NCBI GenBank assembly: GCA_003963005.1
Contig: RXJW01000078.1
Coordinates: 1 to 44,968 of the forward strand
Length of the DNA stretch: 44,968 nt
Origin: Burkholderiales bacterium
Lineage (GTDB): Bacteria > Pseudomonadota > Gammaproteobacteria > Burkholderiales > Burkholderiaceae_C
Reading direction: 5' to 3'
Position numbers and translations under genes: made by a program. This document shows positions 35,893-44,968 of this stretch, one piece after another; position 1 is the stretch's first letter; each line of letters starts with the position of its first letter. The notes under the pieces were generated by a model that worked only from the letters and a program-made list of their open reading frames with translations, made no database searches and was not told where the DNA came from.

Positions 35893-38880
35893 TCAGTTGC
35901 AGGTCGTGCCGGCGGGCAGACGCTGCGTCACGTAAGCAAGGTCACGCACATCGACGACGCCGTTCTTGTCGATGTCGGCGCGGGCATCGAAGGCCGGTTG
36001 GCCGGTGCGCTTGCCGAACGAGGACCGCACGATGGCCACATCGGCGCAGGTCACTGCGCCGTCGCCGTTGAGGTCCCCGGCGATCTTGATGCTGAAATCG
36101 GCGTTGGACACGTCGAAGAAGATGTTGTCCACGGCCTCGACCTTGATGCGCGCCTTCGTCGTGACCACGGCAGGCAGCGTCACCACCGCACTGCCCGTGT
36201 TGGGTGTGCTGGCGGCCAACACCGTCGGGAAGCTCAGGCCGCCGTCGGTGGACAGCGTGATCTTCACGTTCGCCGTGCTGACCGGCGCGACGTTGGTGTT
36301 CGCCACCGACCACGTCACCGTCTGCTTGCCGGAATCCAGCGTGATGGCCGTGTTCGGCGAGGTGACCAGGAAGGGACCTGCATTCGGCGCCAAGATGAGC
36401 TGCGTGTTGGCGCTGCTGACACCACCTCGGCCGTCGCGGGCCGTCAGCCGGAAGTTCAGCGACGCCGGGTTGGCGTTGACGTTGGGGGTTCCGGTGTAGG
36501 CGCTGGTCGGCAGGAACTCCGAGAAGCAGTCGATCTCGCTGGCGGTCGGCGCCGTGGCGTTGGCGAGGGGACAGCTGCCGGTCTCGGCGTTGGTGTTGTT
36601 GGCAAGGATCTGCGCCATGTCGGGGAAGACGCGCGTCGGGTTGGTCGTCACGACGTTTTCACCCGGGGAACCGTAGAGCAGCGTGTTGGTGCTGCTGACG
36701 TTCGACGCCACACCGAACTGGCGGAACAGCGGGCCGTTGGTTTTGGGCTGGGTGATCAGGCCCGTCCCCCCGGCCGTGCCGGTCGCGCCACGATCGTTCT
36801 GCTCCCACAGGTAGGTGACGGTGTCGCCATCGGGGTCGATGGCACTGCCGGTCAGCGCGAAGGGGGTGCGCACCGGGATCGTGTAACTGGCCGGGGCGGT
36901 CACAACCGGCGCGTTGTTGCCGGTGGCGATGAGTTGCGAGCCACCGCGCGTCGTCAGGCCGCCTTTAGCCACCTCGCCGATGAAGCCGGTGACGCCGGCG
37001 CTGACAGGCACCAGTTCGAGGTTGGGCACGTTGCCGGCGGCCGTGGCGAAGGTGAGCGTGAAGGCGTTGTCGCTGATGCTGCTGGCCGTGACCGTGGCTG
37101 CGGCCGGCCAGCCGGGCAGGCCTTCGATGGCGGACTTGAGGCCTGCCGCATTGAAGTTGGTGCCGCGCGTGATCGCGGCACTCAGGTTGCCGTTGTACTT
37201 GAACTGGAACTGCAGGCCATTGGTGGTGAAGCCGGTCAACACGCCCAGCTGCACTTCCGCGATATTGCTTTCGGCGCTGGACGTGTAGGCCACGATTTCA
37301 TCGAAGCTGCGCTGCGACCAGTAGGGGTCGCTGTGCGATTGCAGATCGTCGGTGCCGCAGATGCCGGCGTAGGCCATGATGGACGAGCCCGAACCCGGCT
37401 CGACCGATGTGGCGTCGTTGCGGTTGCTCGTCGAGCAGTTCGCTATCGTGCCGTTGAAGGTGTGGTTGCCGCTGAACTGGTGGCCCATCTCATGGGCGAC
37501 GTAGTCCACCGCGTAGAAATCACCCACCGGCGTCGGGATGCCCGTGCAACCCTGCGCCTTGCCGCTACCGCCGACCACGCCGAGCGACGCGATGCCGCCA
37601 CCGTCCAGGCCCAGGCCGATATGGCCGATGTCGAAGGCGCTTGCGCCCACCAGCAGTCCCAGCACCTGGCGATTGCGTGTCAGCGTGCCGCCGCCGCAGC
37701 TGCCGGCCTGAGTGGTCGTGAAACAGGCCGCGCCACCGCAGGGCCCGTTGGTACCGGTCATCTTGGCCGCCGTGTCGAGATTGAGCTTGGGCGTGTCGTT
37801 GATGAGCACGAGGCGGATCGAGGTTTCGTCTTCGTAGATCTGCGTGACGCGGTTGATCAGCGCCACCTTGGCGGCCAGGACATTGGTCGGGTCACCGCCG
37901 AAATAGCTCGCATAGGACGGATCGGTCAGCAGCGCCAGCCGGTAGACACGCAGTTGGCTGGCCACGGCCGCCGCCGGCGAGGCGGCGTCGCTGACCACGT
38001 GATAGGCCGTCGTGGCCATCGCTTCACCGGCCTGGGCCGCCACCGTGTAGGCGCCCTCGCCACGGCCGGGGTCTGCCGGGAAGGTCGCCGAGATGACGCC
38101 CTCCGCATTGGCCTGTACCTGCAAGGTCTGGCCGGTGCCCGTGCTGCCCTCGGCCTGGATCGTCAGCGCGACCGTGGCGCCCGGGGCGAAGCCCGCGCCG
38201 CGCACCTCGACGGCATCCGCCGCGTGATAGAAGCTGCGCGACAGGGACAGCTGCGCCGCGATGCCGTCGGCAGCCTCGACCAGCGGTGTGCGCGGATTGG
38301 GCAGGTGGCGCCCGTAGTAGCTGGCGTAGACGCTGTCGTCCAGGTGGTAGTAGGGCTCGACATACCAGGCCCCGGATGCCGAGCGAACCGAGGCACGCAG
38401 GCCCAGGGGCGAGATGTCCATGCGCAGGGTGGCGCCCGGATCATCCAGCCCCTTGCCGGCGTAGGTCTTGATCTGCGGGTATTGCGCGGCGAGGCCCTCC
38501 TCCATGATCGGCGACTCGACCAGGGCGAAGCGCTGGAAGCCGCCCTCCGGATGGGGCAGCGCGATCACCAGGGGCGCCAGGGCCGCGCCGGCACTGCGCT
38601 CCAGCGGGGCCGTGGCCGCGAACGCCGTGATGCCGGCCTTGTCGAGCGCGGCGGCGCGGAACTTGGTGGGCTGAATCACCGCCTTGGCATTGCGGGCCGA
38701 CAGCGGCGTCAAGCGCTCGCTCACCTCGCGCCAGAAACTGGCCGAGGCCTGGGTCACCGCGGGGGTCACGGCGTTGGGAGCGGCGGCGACCGGGATGCTG
38801 ACGAGGGCCAGGCCGGCCGAAGACATCAGGCAGGCCAGCGTGGCCGCCACACGCAGTGGGCGAAGAGAGAAGCTGTTCAT
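35893..38880 (-). CDS. Secreted M12-type metzincin protease with C-terminal dockerin
   Basis: 995 residues. ATG 38880 follows AAGGG at 6-base spacing; ATG 38886 is less well placed. Signal peptide about residues 1-33. A pro-like region (35-300) precedes the catalytic domain: HEMGHQFSGNH at 463-473 is a complete metzincin HExxHxxGxxH, and SIMAY at about 500-504 is the Met-turn (reprolysin/M12B type). Ig/PKD-like domains follow (DPDGDTVTYLW). Residues 935-995 form a type I-like dockerin with two Ca loops: GDLNGDGAVTCADVAIV and DIDKNGVVDVRDLAYV. It is probably extracellular; the dockerin implies binding to a cohesin. A cohesin-like gene lies about 0.8 kb away. Confidence 0.9.
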   Translation of the reverse strand: MNSFSLRPLRVAATLACLMSSAGLALVSIPVAAAPNAVTPAVTQASASFWREVSERLTPLSARNAKAVIQPTKFRAAALDKAGITAFAATAPLERSAGAALAPLVIALPHPEGGFQRFALVESPIMEEGLAAQYPQIKTYAGKGLDDPGATLRMDISPLGLRASVRSASGAWYVEPYYHLDDSVYASYYGRHLPNPRTPLVEAADGIAAQLSLSRSFYHAADAVEVRGAGFAPGATVALTIQAEGSTGTGQTLQVQANAEGVISATFPADPGRGEGAYTVAAQAGEAMATTAYHVVSDAASPAAAVASQLRVYRLALLTDPSYASYFGGDPTNVLAAKVALINRVTQIYEDETSIRLVLINDTPKLNLDTAAKMTGTNGPCGGAACFTTTQAGSCGGGTLTRNRQVLGLLVGASAFDIGHIGLGLDGGGIASLGVVGGSGKAQGCTGIPTPVGDFYAVDYVAHEMGHQFSGNHTFNGTIANCSTSNRNDATSVEPGSGSSIMAYAGICGTDDLQSHSDPYWSQRSFDEIVAYTSSAESNIAEVQLGVLTGFTTNGLQFQFKYNGNLSAAITRGTNFNAAGLKSAIEGLPGWPAAATVTASSISDNAFTLTFATAAGNVPNLELVPVSAGVTGFIGEVAKGGLTTRGGSQLIATGNNAPVVTAPASYTIPVRTPFALTGSAIDPDGDTVTYLWEQNDRGATGTAGGTGLITQPKTNGPLFRQFGVASNVSSTNTLLYGSPGENVVTTNPTRVFPDMAQILANNTNAETGSCPLANATAPTASEIDCFSEFLPTSAYTGTPNVNANPASLNFRLTARDGRGGVSSANTQLILAPNAGPFLVTSPNTAITLDSGKQTVTWSVANTNVAPVSTANVKITLSTDGGLSFPTVLAASTPNTGSAVVTLPAVVTTKARIKVEAVDNIFFDVSNADFSIKIAGDLNGDGAVTCADVAIVRSSFGKRTGQPAFDARADIDKNGVVDVRDLAYVTQRLPAGTTCN

Positions 38881-39041
38881 CGACATCCCTTGGGGTGCGT
38901 GGGCGGGGTCCGACCGCCCGGCACGACAGTTGGTGGCCGTGAGCCAAAAACAGGCACTTGGAACGCAATCCATGCACAAGCTCACGAACGGACGGGGACA
39001 ATGTATGCGAGCCAACCCTCCCAAAAGTCCGGGATAACGCG

Positions 39042-39539
39042 ATGTCACCCCCCCAGCTTCGAAGTGCCCTGGCCGGGCTGCTTGGCCTGGGCATCGTCCT
39101 CACCGGCTGCACCACGATGACCGATCTGCCTTCCCTGCCCCGACAGATCAGCCTGGAGAGCGACTGCAACGGATGCCGGGTGGCGACCGTCATCGTGCTG
39201 CGTGCCGACGGGCAGGTGCTTTGGAGACAGGTCGGCAAGGCGCGACTGGGCACTGCCGACCGAACGCTGGAAGGCCGCGTTGGCGCGGCGGAGTTCGCCG
39301 CCATCGCCGGGCTGTGGCGGGCGGGCCGCCTGGGTGACCTGGGCGAGACGGTGGCTGACCCCCAGACCGCCGACGGGCCGTGGCAACTGCTGCGGCTCGA
39401 GGGCGCAGACGGTACGGTGCAGCAGATCTTCCGCCGGGGCGACGCAGGCCCCGAGGCGCTGGCCGAGGTCATCGAGGCCATCCAGCAGCTCGCCCGCAAG
39501 CTTGGTCTTTCACCCCCCCAAGGTGTGGGAGGACGCTGA
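39042..39539 (+). CDS. Lipoprotein of unknown function
   Basis: 165 residues. The ATG at 39042 starts a signal peptide with lipobox (GIVLTGC, Cys24). The mature part has a Cys-pair SDCNGCR and a domain with VATVIVLRADGQVLWRQVGKARLGTADRT and a C-terminal LRLEGADGTVQQIFRR region; no family recognised. It is divergent from the dockerin peptidase gene (161-bp gap) and precedes the cohesin-like gene in the same direction by 129 bp. It may belong to the same surface system, which is inferred only from position. Confidence 0.72.
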   Translation: MSPPQLRSALAGLLGLGIVLTGCTTMTDLPSLPRQISLESDCNGCRVATVIVLRADGQVLWRQVGKARLGTADRTLEGRVGAAEFAAIAGLWRAGRLGDLGETVADPQTADGPWQLLRLEGADGTVQQIFRRGDAGPEALAEVIEAIQQLARKLGLSPPQGVGGR

Positions 39540-39668
39540 GGTTTTTGCAGCATGGGGCGGCAAACCCTCGTGTCCGGGGGGCAGCAGCGCGCTAGTCTCG
39601 CGACCCAAGAATTCGTGAGGTTCGTCACAGCCCGACGCGCCCACGGCACCGCTTCCAAGGAGTTTTTC

Positions 39669-40253
39669 ATGTCCCCGACCCCGTTTCGCCTGGCCGCCGC
39701 GCTGCTGGCGCTCAGTGCCTGGGCAGCCCCGGCGCTGGCTGCCGGCCCGCAGGTGAGCTTCGCGGCCAACCCCAATCCGGCGCAACAGGGCGGCACGGTC
39801 GACATCGATGTGCTGATCTCGCAGGTCACTGACCTGTACGCCTACAACTTCTCGATCACCTTCGATGCCAGCCTGCTGCAGGTCAGCAGCATCGCCCTGG
39901 GCAACTTCCTGTCGGCCGGTGGCGCAACGCTCGGGGATACCGGTGCGGTCGACAACACGGCCGGCACGGTCAGCTTTGCCTACAACGCGCTGGTCGGCCC
40001 GGTGCCGGGCGTGAGCGGGAGCGGCAAGCTGCTGACCCTGCACCTGAATGCAATCGGCACGGGCAACAGCCCCCTGACCTTCGTGCCGGCCGACACGACC
40101 TTTGTCGACAGCAGCAACGCGGTGATCAACGTGACCACGGTGGACAGCAGCTTGCAGGTTGCAACCGCCGTGCCGGAGCCCGAAAGCTATCTGATGCTGG
40201 CTGCCGGCCTGGCCGGCCTGGCGCTGTGGCGCCGCCGTCAGGCCGTGGTCTGA
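39669..40253 (+). CDS. Cohesin-like PEP-CTERM surface protein
   Basis: 194 residues from ATG 39669, with AAGGAG 6 bases upstream. Signal peptide to about residue 24 (APALAAG). Residues about 28-165 match the cohesin fold: GGTVDIDVLISQVTDLYAYNFSITFDASLLQV, GTVSFAYNALVG, SGSGKLLTLHLNAIGTG and a terminal strand TVDSSLQV. The C-terminus is a complete PEP-CTERM signal: VPEPES, hydrophobic YLMLAAGLAGLALW, then RRRQ, so it is processed by exosortase and placed on the outside. Cohesins bind dockerins; the adjacent dockerin protease is the obvious candidate. Pairing is not proven. Confidence 0.85.
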   Translation: MSPTPFRLAAALLALSAWAAPALAAGPQVSFAANPNPAQQGGTVDIDVLISQVTDLYAYNFSITFDASLLQVSSIALGNFLSAGGATLGDTGAVDNTAGTVSFAYNALVGPVPGVSGSGKLLTLHLNAIGTGNSPLTFVPADTTFVDSSNAVINVTTVDSSLQVATAVPEPESYLMLAAGLAGLALWRRRQAVV

Positions 40254-40282
40254 CCCGGCACGGCACGCGCCGCACCCTGAGC

Positions 40283-40307
40283 AAGGGCCGCGACAGCGGC
40301 CCTTTTG
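40283..40307 (+). terminator. Intrinsic terminator after the cohesin gene
   Basis: AAGGGCCGC (40283-40291), loop GACA, GCGGCCCTT (40296-40304), then a short T run. It lies about 30 bp after the stop of the cohesin-like gene and also falls just beyond the stop of the convergent GH16 gene, so it may act for both strands. Confidence 0.82.
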
Positions 40308-40326
40308 CATGGCACCCGTCGACGGG

Positions 40327-41265
40327 TCAGTCTTCCTTGTAGATCCGCACCCAGTCGACCTTCATCTGTGCGGGGAACACGGTCGCCGCGTCGGGCGCGC
40401 CCGGCCAGTCGCCGCCCACCGCGAGGTTCAGGATGACGAAGAAGGGCTTCTCGAACACCCACTGGCCACCCGCCGGCAGCAGGGCCGGCGTCAGGCGGTG
40501 GTAGTCCTTGCCGTCGACCTGCCAGATGATCTCGTTGGGGCGCTTGATGATCGTGTAGGTGTGGAAGTCGGCCGACACCGAGGCGCCCAGGTCGTAGGGC
40601 TTGTTGAGGCCCTGTGCACCCGAGTAGCCGGGTCCGTGCAGCGTGCCGTAGACCGTCTTGGGCGTCTTGCCGACGAATTCCATGATGTCGATCTCGCCCG
40701 ACTTGGGCCAGCCGGCCGTGGCGAGGTCGGTGCCCAGCGCCCAGAACGCAGGCCAGATGCCGGCGCCGTCAGGCAACTTCATGCGGGCCTCGACCTTGCC
40801 GTAGGTGAAGCTCACCTTGCCGTTGGTGTGGATGCGCGCCGAGGTGTAGTCGCAAGGCTTGGCGTTCCAGCAAGGGCCGGGGTTGGTCGCCTTCTCGGCG
40901 GTGATGACGAGCATGCCGTTGCCGTCGTGCTGTGCATTGCGAGCGTTGGACGTGTAGTACTGGAACTCGTGGTTGCCCCAGCCGCTGGCTTCCGCATTGC
41001 CGAGGTCGTAGTTCCAGTTGGCGGCCTTGGGCACGGTGCCGGCGGCGCCGTCGAATTCATCGCTCCAGACCAGGGTCCAGGTGTTGGAGGGGCCAGGTGC
41101 CGGGGCTGGCGCTGGTGCGGGTGCGGGTGCGGATGCGGGCGCAGGCACCGGTGCGGCCGGCGCTGCCGTGGCCGACCCGCCACCGCCGCCACAGGCGGTC
41201 AGCACGGCAGCGAGAGCCGGCAACGCATGGCGCCAGGGGCTCGGGGCGGGGGTGATCTGGGGCAT
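40327..41265 (-). CDS. GH16 family beta-glucanase lipoprotein (laminarinase-like)
   Basis: 312 residues. The lipobox LTAC (Cys25) is followed by five Gly and an (AP)n tether. The GH16 catalytic motif EIDIME (Glu191, Asp193, Glu196) is intact, with WSDEFDG at the start of the domain and GIWPAFWAL ahead of it. This motif type (EIDIMExxG) is usual for endo-beta-1,3-glucanases. The protein is probably surface-attached and cuts glucan into oligosaccharides. Last gene of the permease-permease-GH1-GH16 operon. The tether is coded by hexanucleotide repeats. Confidence 0.92.
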   Translation of the reverse strand: MPQITPAPSPWRHALPALAAVLTACGGGGGSATAAPAAPVPAPASAPAPAPAPAPAPGPSNTWTLVWSDEFDGAAGTVPKAANWNYDLGNAEASGWGNHEFQYYTSNARNAQHDGNGMLVITAEKATNPGPCWNAKPCDYTSARIHTNGKVSFTYGKVEARMKLPDGAGIWPAFWALGTDLATAGWPKSGEIDIMEFVGKTPKTVYGTLHGPGYSGAQGLNKPYDLGASVSADFHTYTIIKRPNEIIWQVDGKDYHRLTPALLPAGGQWVFEKPFFVILNLAVGGDWPGAPDAATVFPAQMKVDWVRIYKED

Positions 41266-41302
41266 GGGTGGTCTCCGTGTTGTTCTGTGGAAGGTGAGGG
41301 CC

Positions 41303-42634
41303 TCAACCGCGCCAGTCGCGCAGGAAGGCCCGGTACCACGCGGCACTCGCCTTGGGCGTGCGGGCCTGGGTGGCGTAATCGACATGCACGATGCCGAAGC
41401 GCTTGAGGTAGCCGCTGGACCACTCGAAGTTGTCCATCAGGCTCCAGACCATGTAGCCCGCCATCGGCACACCCTGCGCCATCGCGCGGGCGACGGCGCC
41501 GATGTGCTCGCGCAGGTAGGCGATGCGGTCGTCGTCCTGCACGCGGCCGTGCTGGAGGGCATCGTCCTTGAAGGCGCCGCCGTTCTCGGTGATGTAGACG
41601 GGCGGCAGGCCGGGGTAGTCGCGCTTGAGCAGACACAGCAGGTCGGTCAGGCCCTGGGGATAGATCTCCCAGTCCATGTCCGACACCGGCAGGCCGCGGC
41701 CCTTGGCGTTCCAGTCCTCGCCGCTGGCCGACACGACCGTGCGGGTGTAGTAGTTGACGCCGAGGTAGTCCATCGGCTGCGCGATGGCGGCCAGGTCACC
41801 GTCGTGCACGACCGGTGCGTCGGCGCCGAGCTCGGCCATCACGTCCGCCGGGTAGTGGCCCTTGAACAGCGGGTCGGTGTACCAGCGGCGGCCGCGCGAG
41901 TCGGCGAGGTCGGCTGCGGCAATGTCGGCGGGCATGGCCGTGGCCGGTACGGTCGAGGCCAGGTTCAGCACGATGCCCAGCGGGCTCTTCGCACCGTCCG
42001 CGCGTAGCGCCTGCAGCGCCAGTCCGTGGCTCAGCAGCAGGTGGTGCGACACCTGCGTGGCGATCTTGCGGCTCTTGATGCCGGGGGCGAAGTTCCCCTG
42101 GTCGTGGCCGAGGGTGGCGATGACCCAGGGCTCGTTGTGCGTCGTGATGCCGGCCAGGCGGTCGCCCAGGCGGGCGTTCACGTGGCGCGCGTAGTCGACG
42201 AAGCGATGCACCGTGTCGCGGTCATTCCAGCCGCCGCGGTCCTGCAGGCCTTGCGGCAGGTCCCAGTGGTTCAGCGTCGCCCAGGCCTGGATGCCACGCG
42301 CCTTCAAGCCGTCCACCAGCCGCTCGTAGAAGTCCAGGCCCTTGGGGTTGAACTCACCATGCCCCTGCGGCTGCACGCGCGGCCAGGCGATCGAGAAGCG
42401 GTAGGCGTTCACTCCGAGCGAGGCGATCAGGTCGAGGTCGCTCTCCAGGCGGTGGAAGTGGTCGCAGGCGACGTCGCCGTTGCTCGCATCGGCGATGGCA
42501 CCGGGCTGGCGGCAGAAGCGGTCCCAGATGGATTCGCCTTTCCCGTCCTCATGGGCGGCACCTTCGATCTGGAAGCTGCTGGTGGCCACACCCCAGACGA
42601 AACCGGGCGGGAATTGGCGGTGCAAAGGAGTCAT
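41303..42634 (-). CDS. GH1 family beta-glucosidase
   Basis: 443 residues. It releases glucose from beta-linked oligosaccharides in the cytoplasm (no signal peptide). The acid/base Glu168 is in THNEPWV and the nucleophile Glu350 in VYITENGGAF; the start FPPGFVWGVATSSFQIEGAAHEDGKGESIWD is classical, and NHWDLPQGLQ is conserved. Length is normal. It starts 9 bp after the second permease and precedes GH16 by 37 bp, consistent with import and breakdown of glucan oligosaccharides. Confidence 0.95.
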   Translation of the reverse strand: MTPLHRQFPPGFVWGVATSSFQIEGAAHEDGKGESIWDRFCRQPGAIADASNGDVACDHFHRLESDLDLIASLGVNAYRFSIAWPRVQPQGHGEFNPKGLDFYERLVDGLKARGIQAWATLNHWDLPQGLQDRGGWNDRDTVHRFVDYARHVNARLGDRLAGITTHNEPWVIATLGHDQGNFAPGIKSRKIATQVSHHLLLSHGLALQALRADGAKSPLGIVLNLASTVPATAMPADIAAADLADSRGRRWYTDPLFKGHYPADVMAELGADAPVVHDGDLAAIAQPMDYLGVNYYTRTVVSASGEDWNAKGRGLPVSDMDWEIYPQGLTDLLCLLKRDYPGLPPVYITENGGAFKDDALQHGRVQDDDRIAYLREHIGAVARAMAQGVPMAGYMVWSLMDNFEWSSGYLKRFGIVHVDYATQARTPKASAAWYRAFLRDWRG

Positions 42635-42643
42635 GAACGGTTC

Positions 42644-43458
<815 letters not shown>

Positions 43459-43462
<4 letters not shown>

Positions 43463-44355
43463 GCCTGAGCCTGCCTTTCTGCGAACGCCTTGTTCGTGAG
43501 CCAGGTCATCAGCGCGATGACGCCGAACATGATCCAGGCCAAGGCGCTGGCGCCGCCGAAGTCGCTGAAGTCGAAGGCCAGGCGGTACAGGTAGATGCCG
43601 ACCGTCATGGCCTGCTGGTCGGCGCCGCCCTTGCCGTTGGTCAGGATGAAAGGTTCCTCGAACAACTGCAGGCCACCGATGACGGACAGCGTCACGCCGA
43701 AGAGGATCATCGGCTTCAGGCCCGGCAACGTGATGCACAGGAACTGCTGCCACGGCCCGGCGCCGTCGAGCTTGGCGGCCTGGTACAGGTCGCGCGGGAT
43801 GGTCTGGAGCGCGGCGAGGTACAGCACCAGGTTGAAGCCCACATAGCGCCAGAACACGACGATGGCCACGGCCGGCTTGATGGCCTCGGGCGAGCGCAGC
43901 CAGTTGATGTGATCCAGGCCGAACAGGCCATGCAGCGCCTGGTTGACGAGGCCGTAGTCCTTGGAGAACAGCGAGCCGAACAGCATCGCAATGGCCACGG
44001 TGGACGTGATGTAGGGCAGGAAGTACGCGCCCGACACCAACCCGCGCCAACGGCCCAAGGCCTGGTGCAGGAACACCGCCAGCGGCAGGGCCACCAGGTG
44101 CTGCGGCACGCCGGAGGCAATCGCCAGCCACAGCGTGTTGCGCAGCGACTTCCAGAACCAGCCGTCGGTCAGCGCGAACACGAAGTTGTCGAGGCCGACG
44201 AACTTCATCGCGTCGATGCCGCTCGTGGGCTCCCAGGACTGGAAGGCCAGCCACAGGGAGAACAGCAGCGGGAACAGGCCGAAGACGGCGAACAGGATCA
44301 GGAAGGGGCTGACCAGGAGGTAGGGCGCCCAGTGGGCGGGGATGCGAAGCTTCAT
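43459..44355 (-). CDS. Sugar ABC transporter permease (LacF/MalF-type)
   Basis: 298 residues with about six membrane segments (YLLVSPFLILFAVFGLFPLLFSLWLAF; AYFLPYITSTVAIAMLFGSLF; IVVFWRYVGFNLVLYLAALQ). The EAA-loop is IPRDLYQAAKLDGAGPWQQFLCITLPGLKP. GAGG lies 8 bases before the ATG at 44355. It is the first visible gene of the glucan operon; the usual binding-protein gene would be expected upstream, beyond the palindromic element at the window edge. The promoter may lie in the 85 bp before that element. Confidence 0.92.
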
Positions 44356-44440
44356 GCGGGAACCTCGGCACGGTTCGCTCGGTGCGTTTGTCGCGATTTC
44401 GGCTTGCAGGCAAGGTCCAGCCGGGAGTTCGCCCCGGCGG

Positions 44441-44968
44441 GCGACCTACTTTTTGTGTCGACAAAAAGTAGGCAAAAAACGACCTCCGGCCGCACCGCCC
44501 TCCGCTTCGCTGCGGGTCCCCTGCGCTGCTCAGGCCTTGAGGGCCCGCGCAAAACTCGCTTCGCGCAGCGAAGCTCAGACAGTTGCGCGGAGTCAGTTGT
44601 TGAAGCGTGCTGCGCACGCGCCCTCAAGTCCTTGCGCTGCTCGGCGGTGCTAAAGGGGGGAAAGCGAAATACCTCAACCGCCCGGCCTTCGCGCTTGGTG
44701 CTCGGGCTGTTCGGCTGTTGGGGTTCGGCTGTTTCACGCTCTCCCCTTCTAAACCGCCGAGAAGCGCAGCAACCCAGGGCGCGTGCGCAGCACGCTTCAA
44801 CTTCTGACTTCGCGCCCCTTTGTCTGAACGCAGCGAACGAAGTGAGCGAAGTGAGTTGGGCGCGGCCCTGGGTTGGGAGCATCGCAGGGGACCCCGAAGC
44901 GCAGCGCAGGGGCGGTTTTGCAGGGGCGACTTTTTGCCTACTTTTTGGTCGCCCAAAAAGTAGGTCGC
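44441..44968. repeat. Long imperfect palindromic element, no gene
   Basis: The 613 bp upstream of the permease gene carry no convincing gene. Most of it (44441-44968) is one imperfect palindrome centred near 44704: the ends GCGACCTACTTTTTG and CAAAAAGTAGGTCGC are inverted copies, and 44600-44624 and 44776-44800 match as a perfect 25-bp inverted pair. Each end is itself a small hairpin with a T-run. Similar elements are familiar in Burkholderiales intergenic regions; open frames inside are low-complexity and mirrored on both strands. Confidence 0.8.

Noticed and set aside
35998..39120. A very long open frame on the plus strand opposite the dockerin protease
   Set aside because: The minus-strand frame has a signal peptide, complete zinc motif, Met-turn and dockerin; the opposite frame is low-complexity, Arg/Gly/His-rich and caused by high GC at third positions.
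44342..44968. Short open frames on both strands in the palindromic element
   Set aside because: They mirror each other because the DNA is palindromic, are rich in Ala/Arg/Ser low-complexity sequence, and lack ribosome sites.

Overview
This window is very GC-rich and densely coding, with ATGA-type stop/start overlaps throughout. The gene content (a rsmD-coaD-YfhL ferredoxin string, a his operon behind bolA, short-form HisG, PEP-CTERM, PHA-linked genes, TctDE/QseBC-like regulators) points to a betaproteobacterium of the order Burkholderiales, probably near the Rubrivivax/Leptothrix/Roseateles group. No taxonomic marker gene is present, so this is inference. No rRNA, tRNA, CRISPR array, complete insertion sequence or phage gene was seen.

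Layout. 1-1684: the start of a DUF1800 lipoprotein running off the left edge. 1.9-13.4 kb, almost all on the minus strand: an ABC-2 exporter (ATPase, permease), bolA, hisG, hisD, then an interruption (an opposite-strand acetyltransferase and a VapBC-like pair), then hisC-hisB-hisH-hisA-hisF, rsmD, coaD and a ferredoxin whose 5' end has been tandemly copied. 13.5-16.5 kb: a TetR regulator, a TPR protein, small secreted proteins and an MmcQ/YjbR protein. 16.7-19.1 kb: a lipid-storage group (WS/DGAT acyltransferase, acyl-CoA-binding protein, PHA-system protein). 19.2-25 kb: a Sel1-repeat protein, an aldo/keto reductase, and a minus-strand operon with an M30-type lipoprotein peptidase, a small lipoprotein, a predicted aminopeptidase and a YhhY-like acetyltransferase. 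25-29 kb: a molybdopterin oxidoreductase, and an SDR with a divergent LysR regulator. 28.9-33.4 kb: a two-component system divergent from a sugar-binding protein and its ATPase. 33.4-35.8 kb: a TonB-C protein and an outer-membrane-type protein. 35.9-40.3 kb: a secreted metzincin ending in a dockerin, a lipoprotein, and a cohesin-like protein with a PEP-CTERM anchor. 40.3-44.4 kb: a beta-glucan operon (two sugar permeases, GH1, GH16). 44.4-44.97 kb: a non-coding long imperfect palindrome.

Most notable: (1) a candidate non-cellulosomal cohesin-dockerin pair about 0.8 kb apart, with the cohesin partner carrying an exosortase sorting signal; (2) a toxin-antitoxin-like pair inserted in the his operon whose second gene overlaps hisC, so that an apparent TA operator probably drives hisCBHAF; (3) a triplicated ferredoxin start; (4) a sugar-binding protein/ATPase pair and a permease pair that each lack the other half; (5) the palindromic element of about 530 bp at the right edge. 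All homology calls come from reading motifs and family resemblance; no searches were run.
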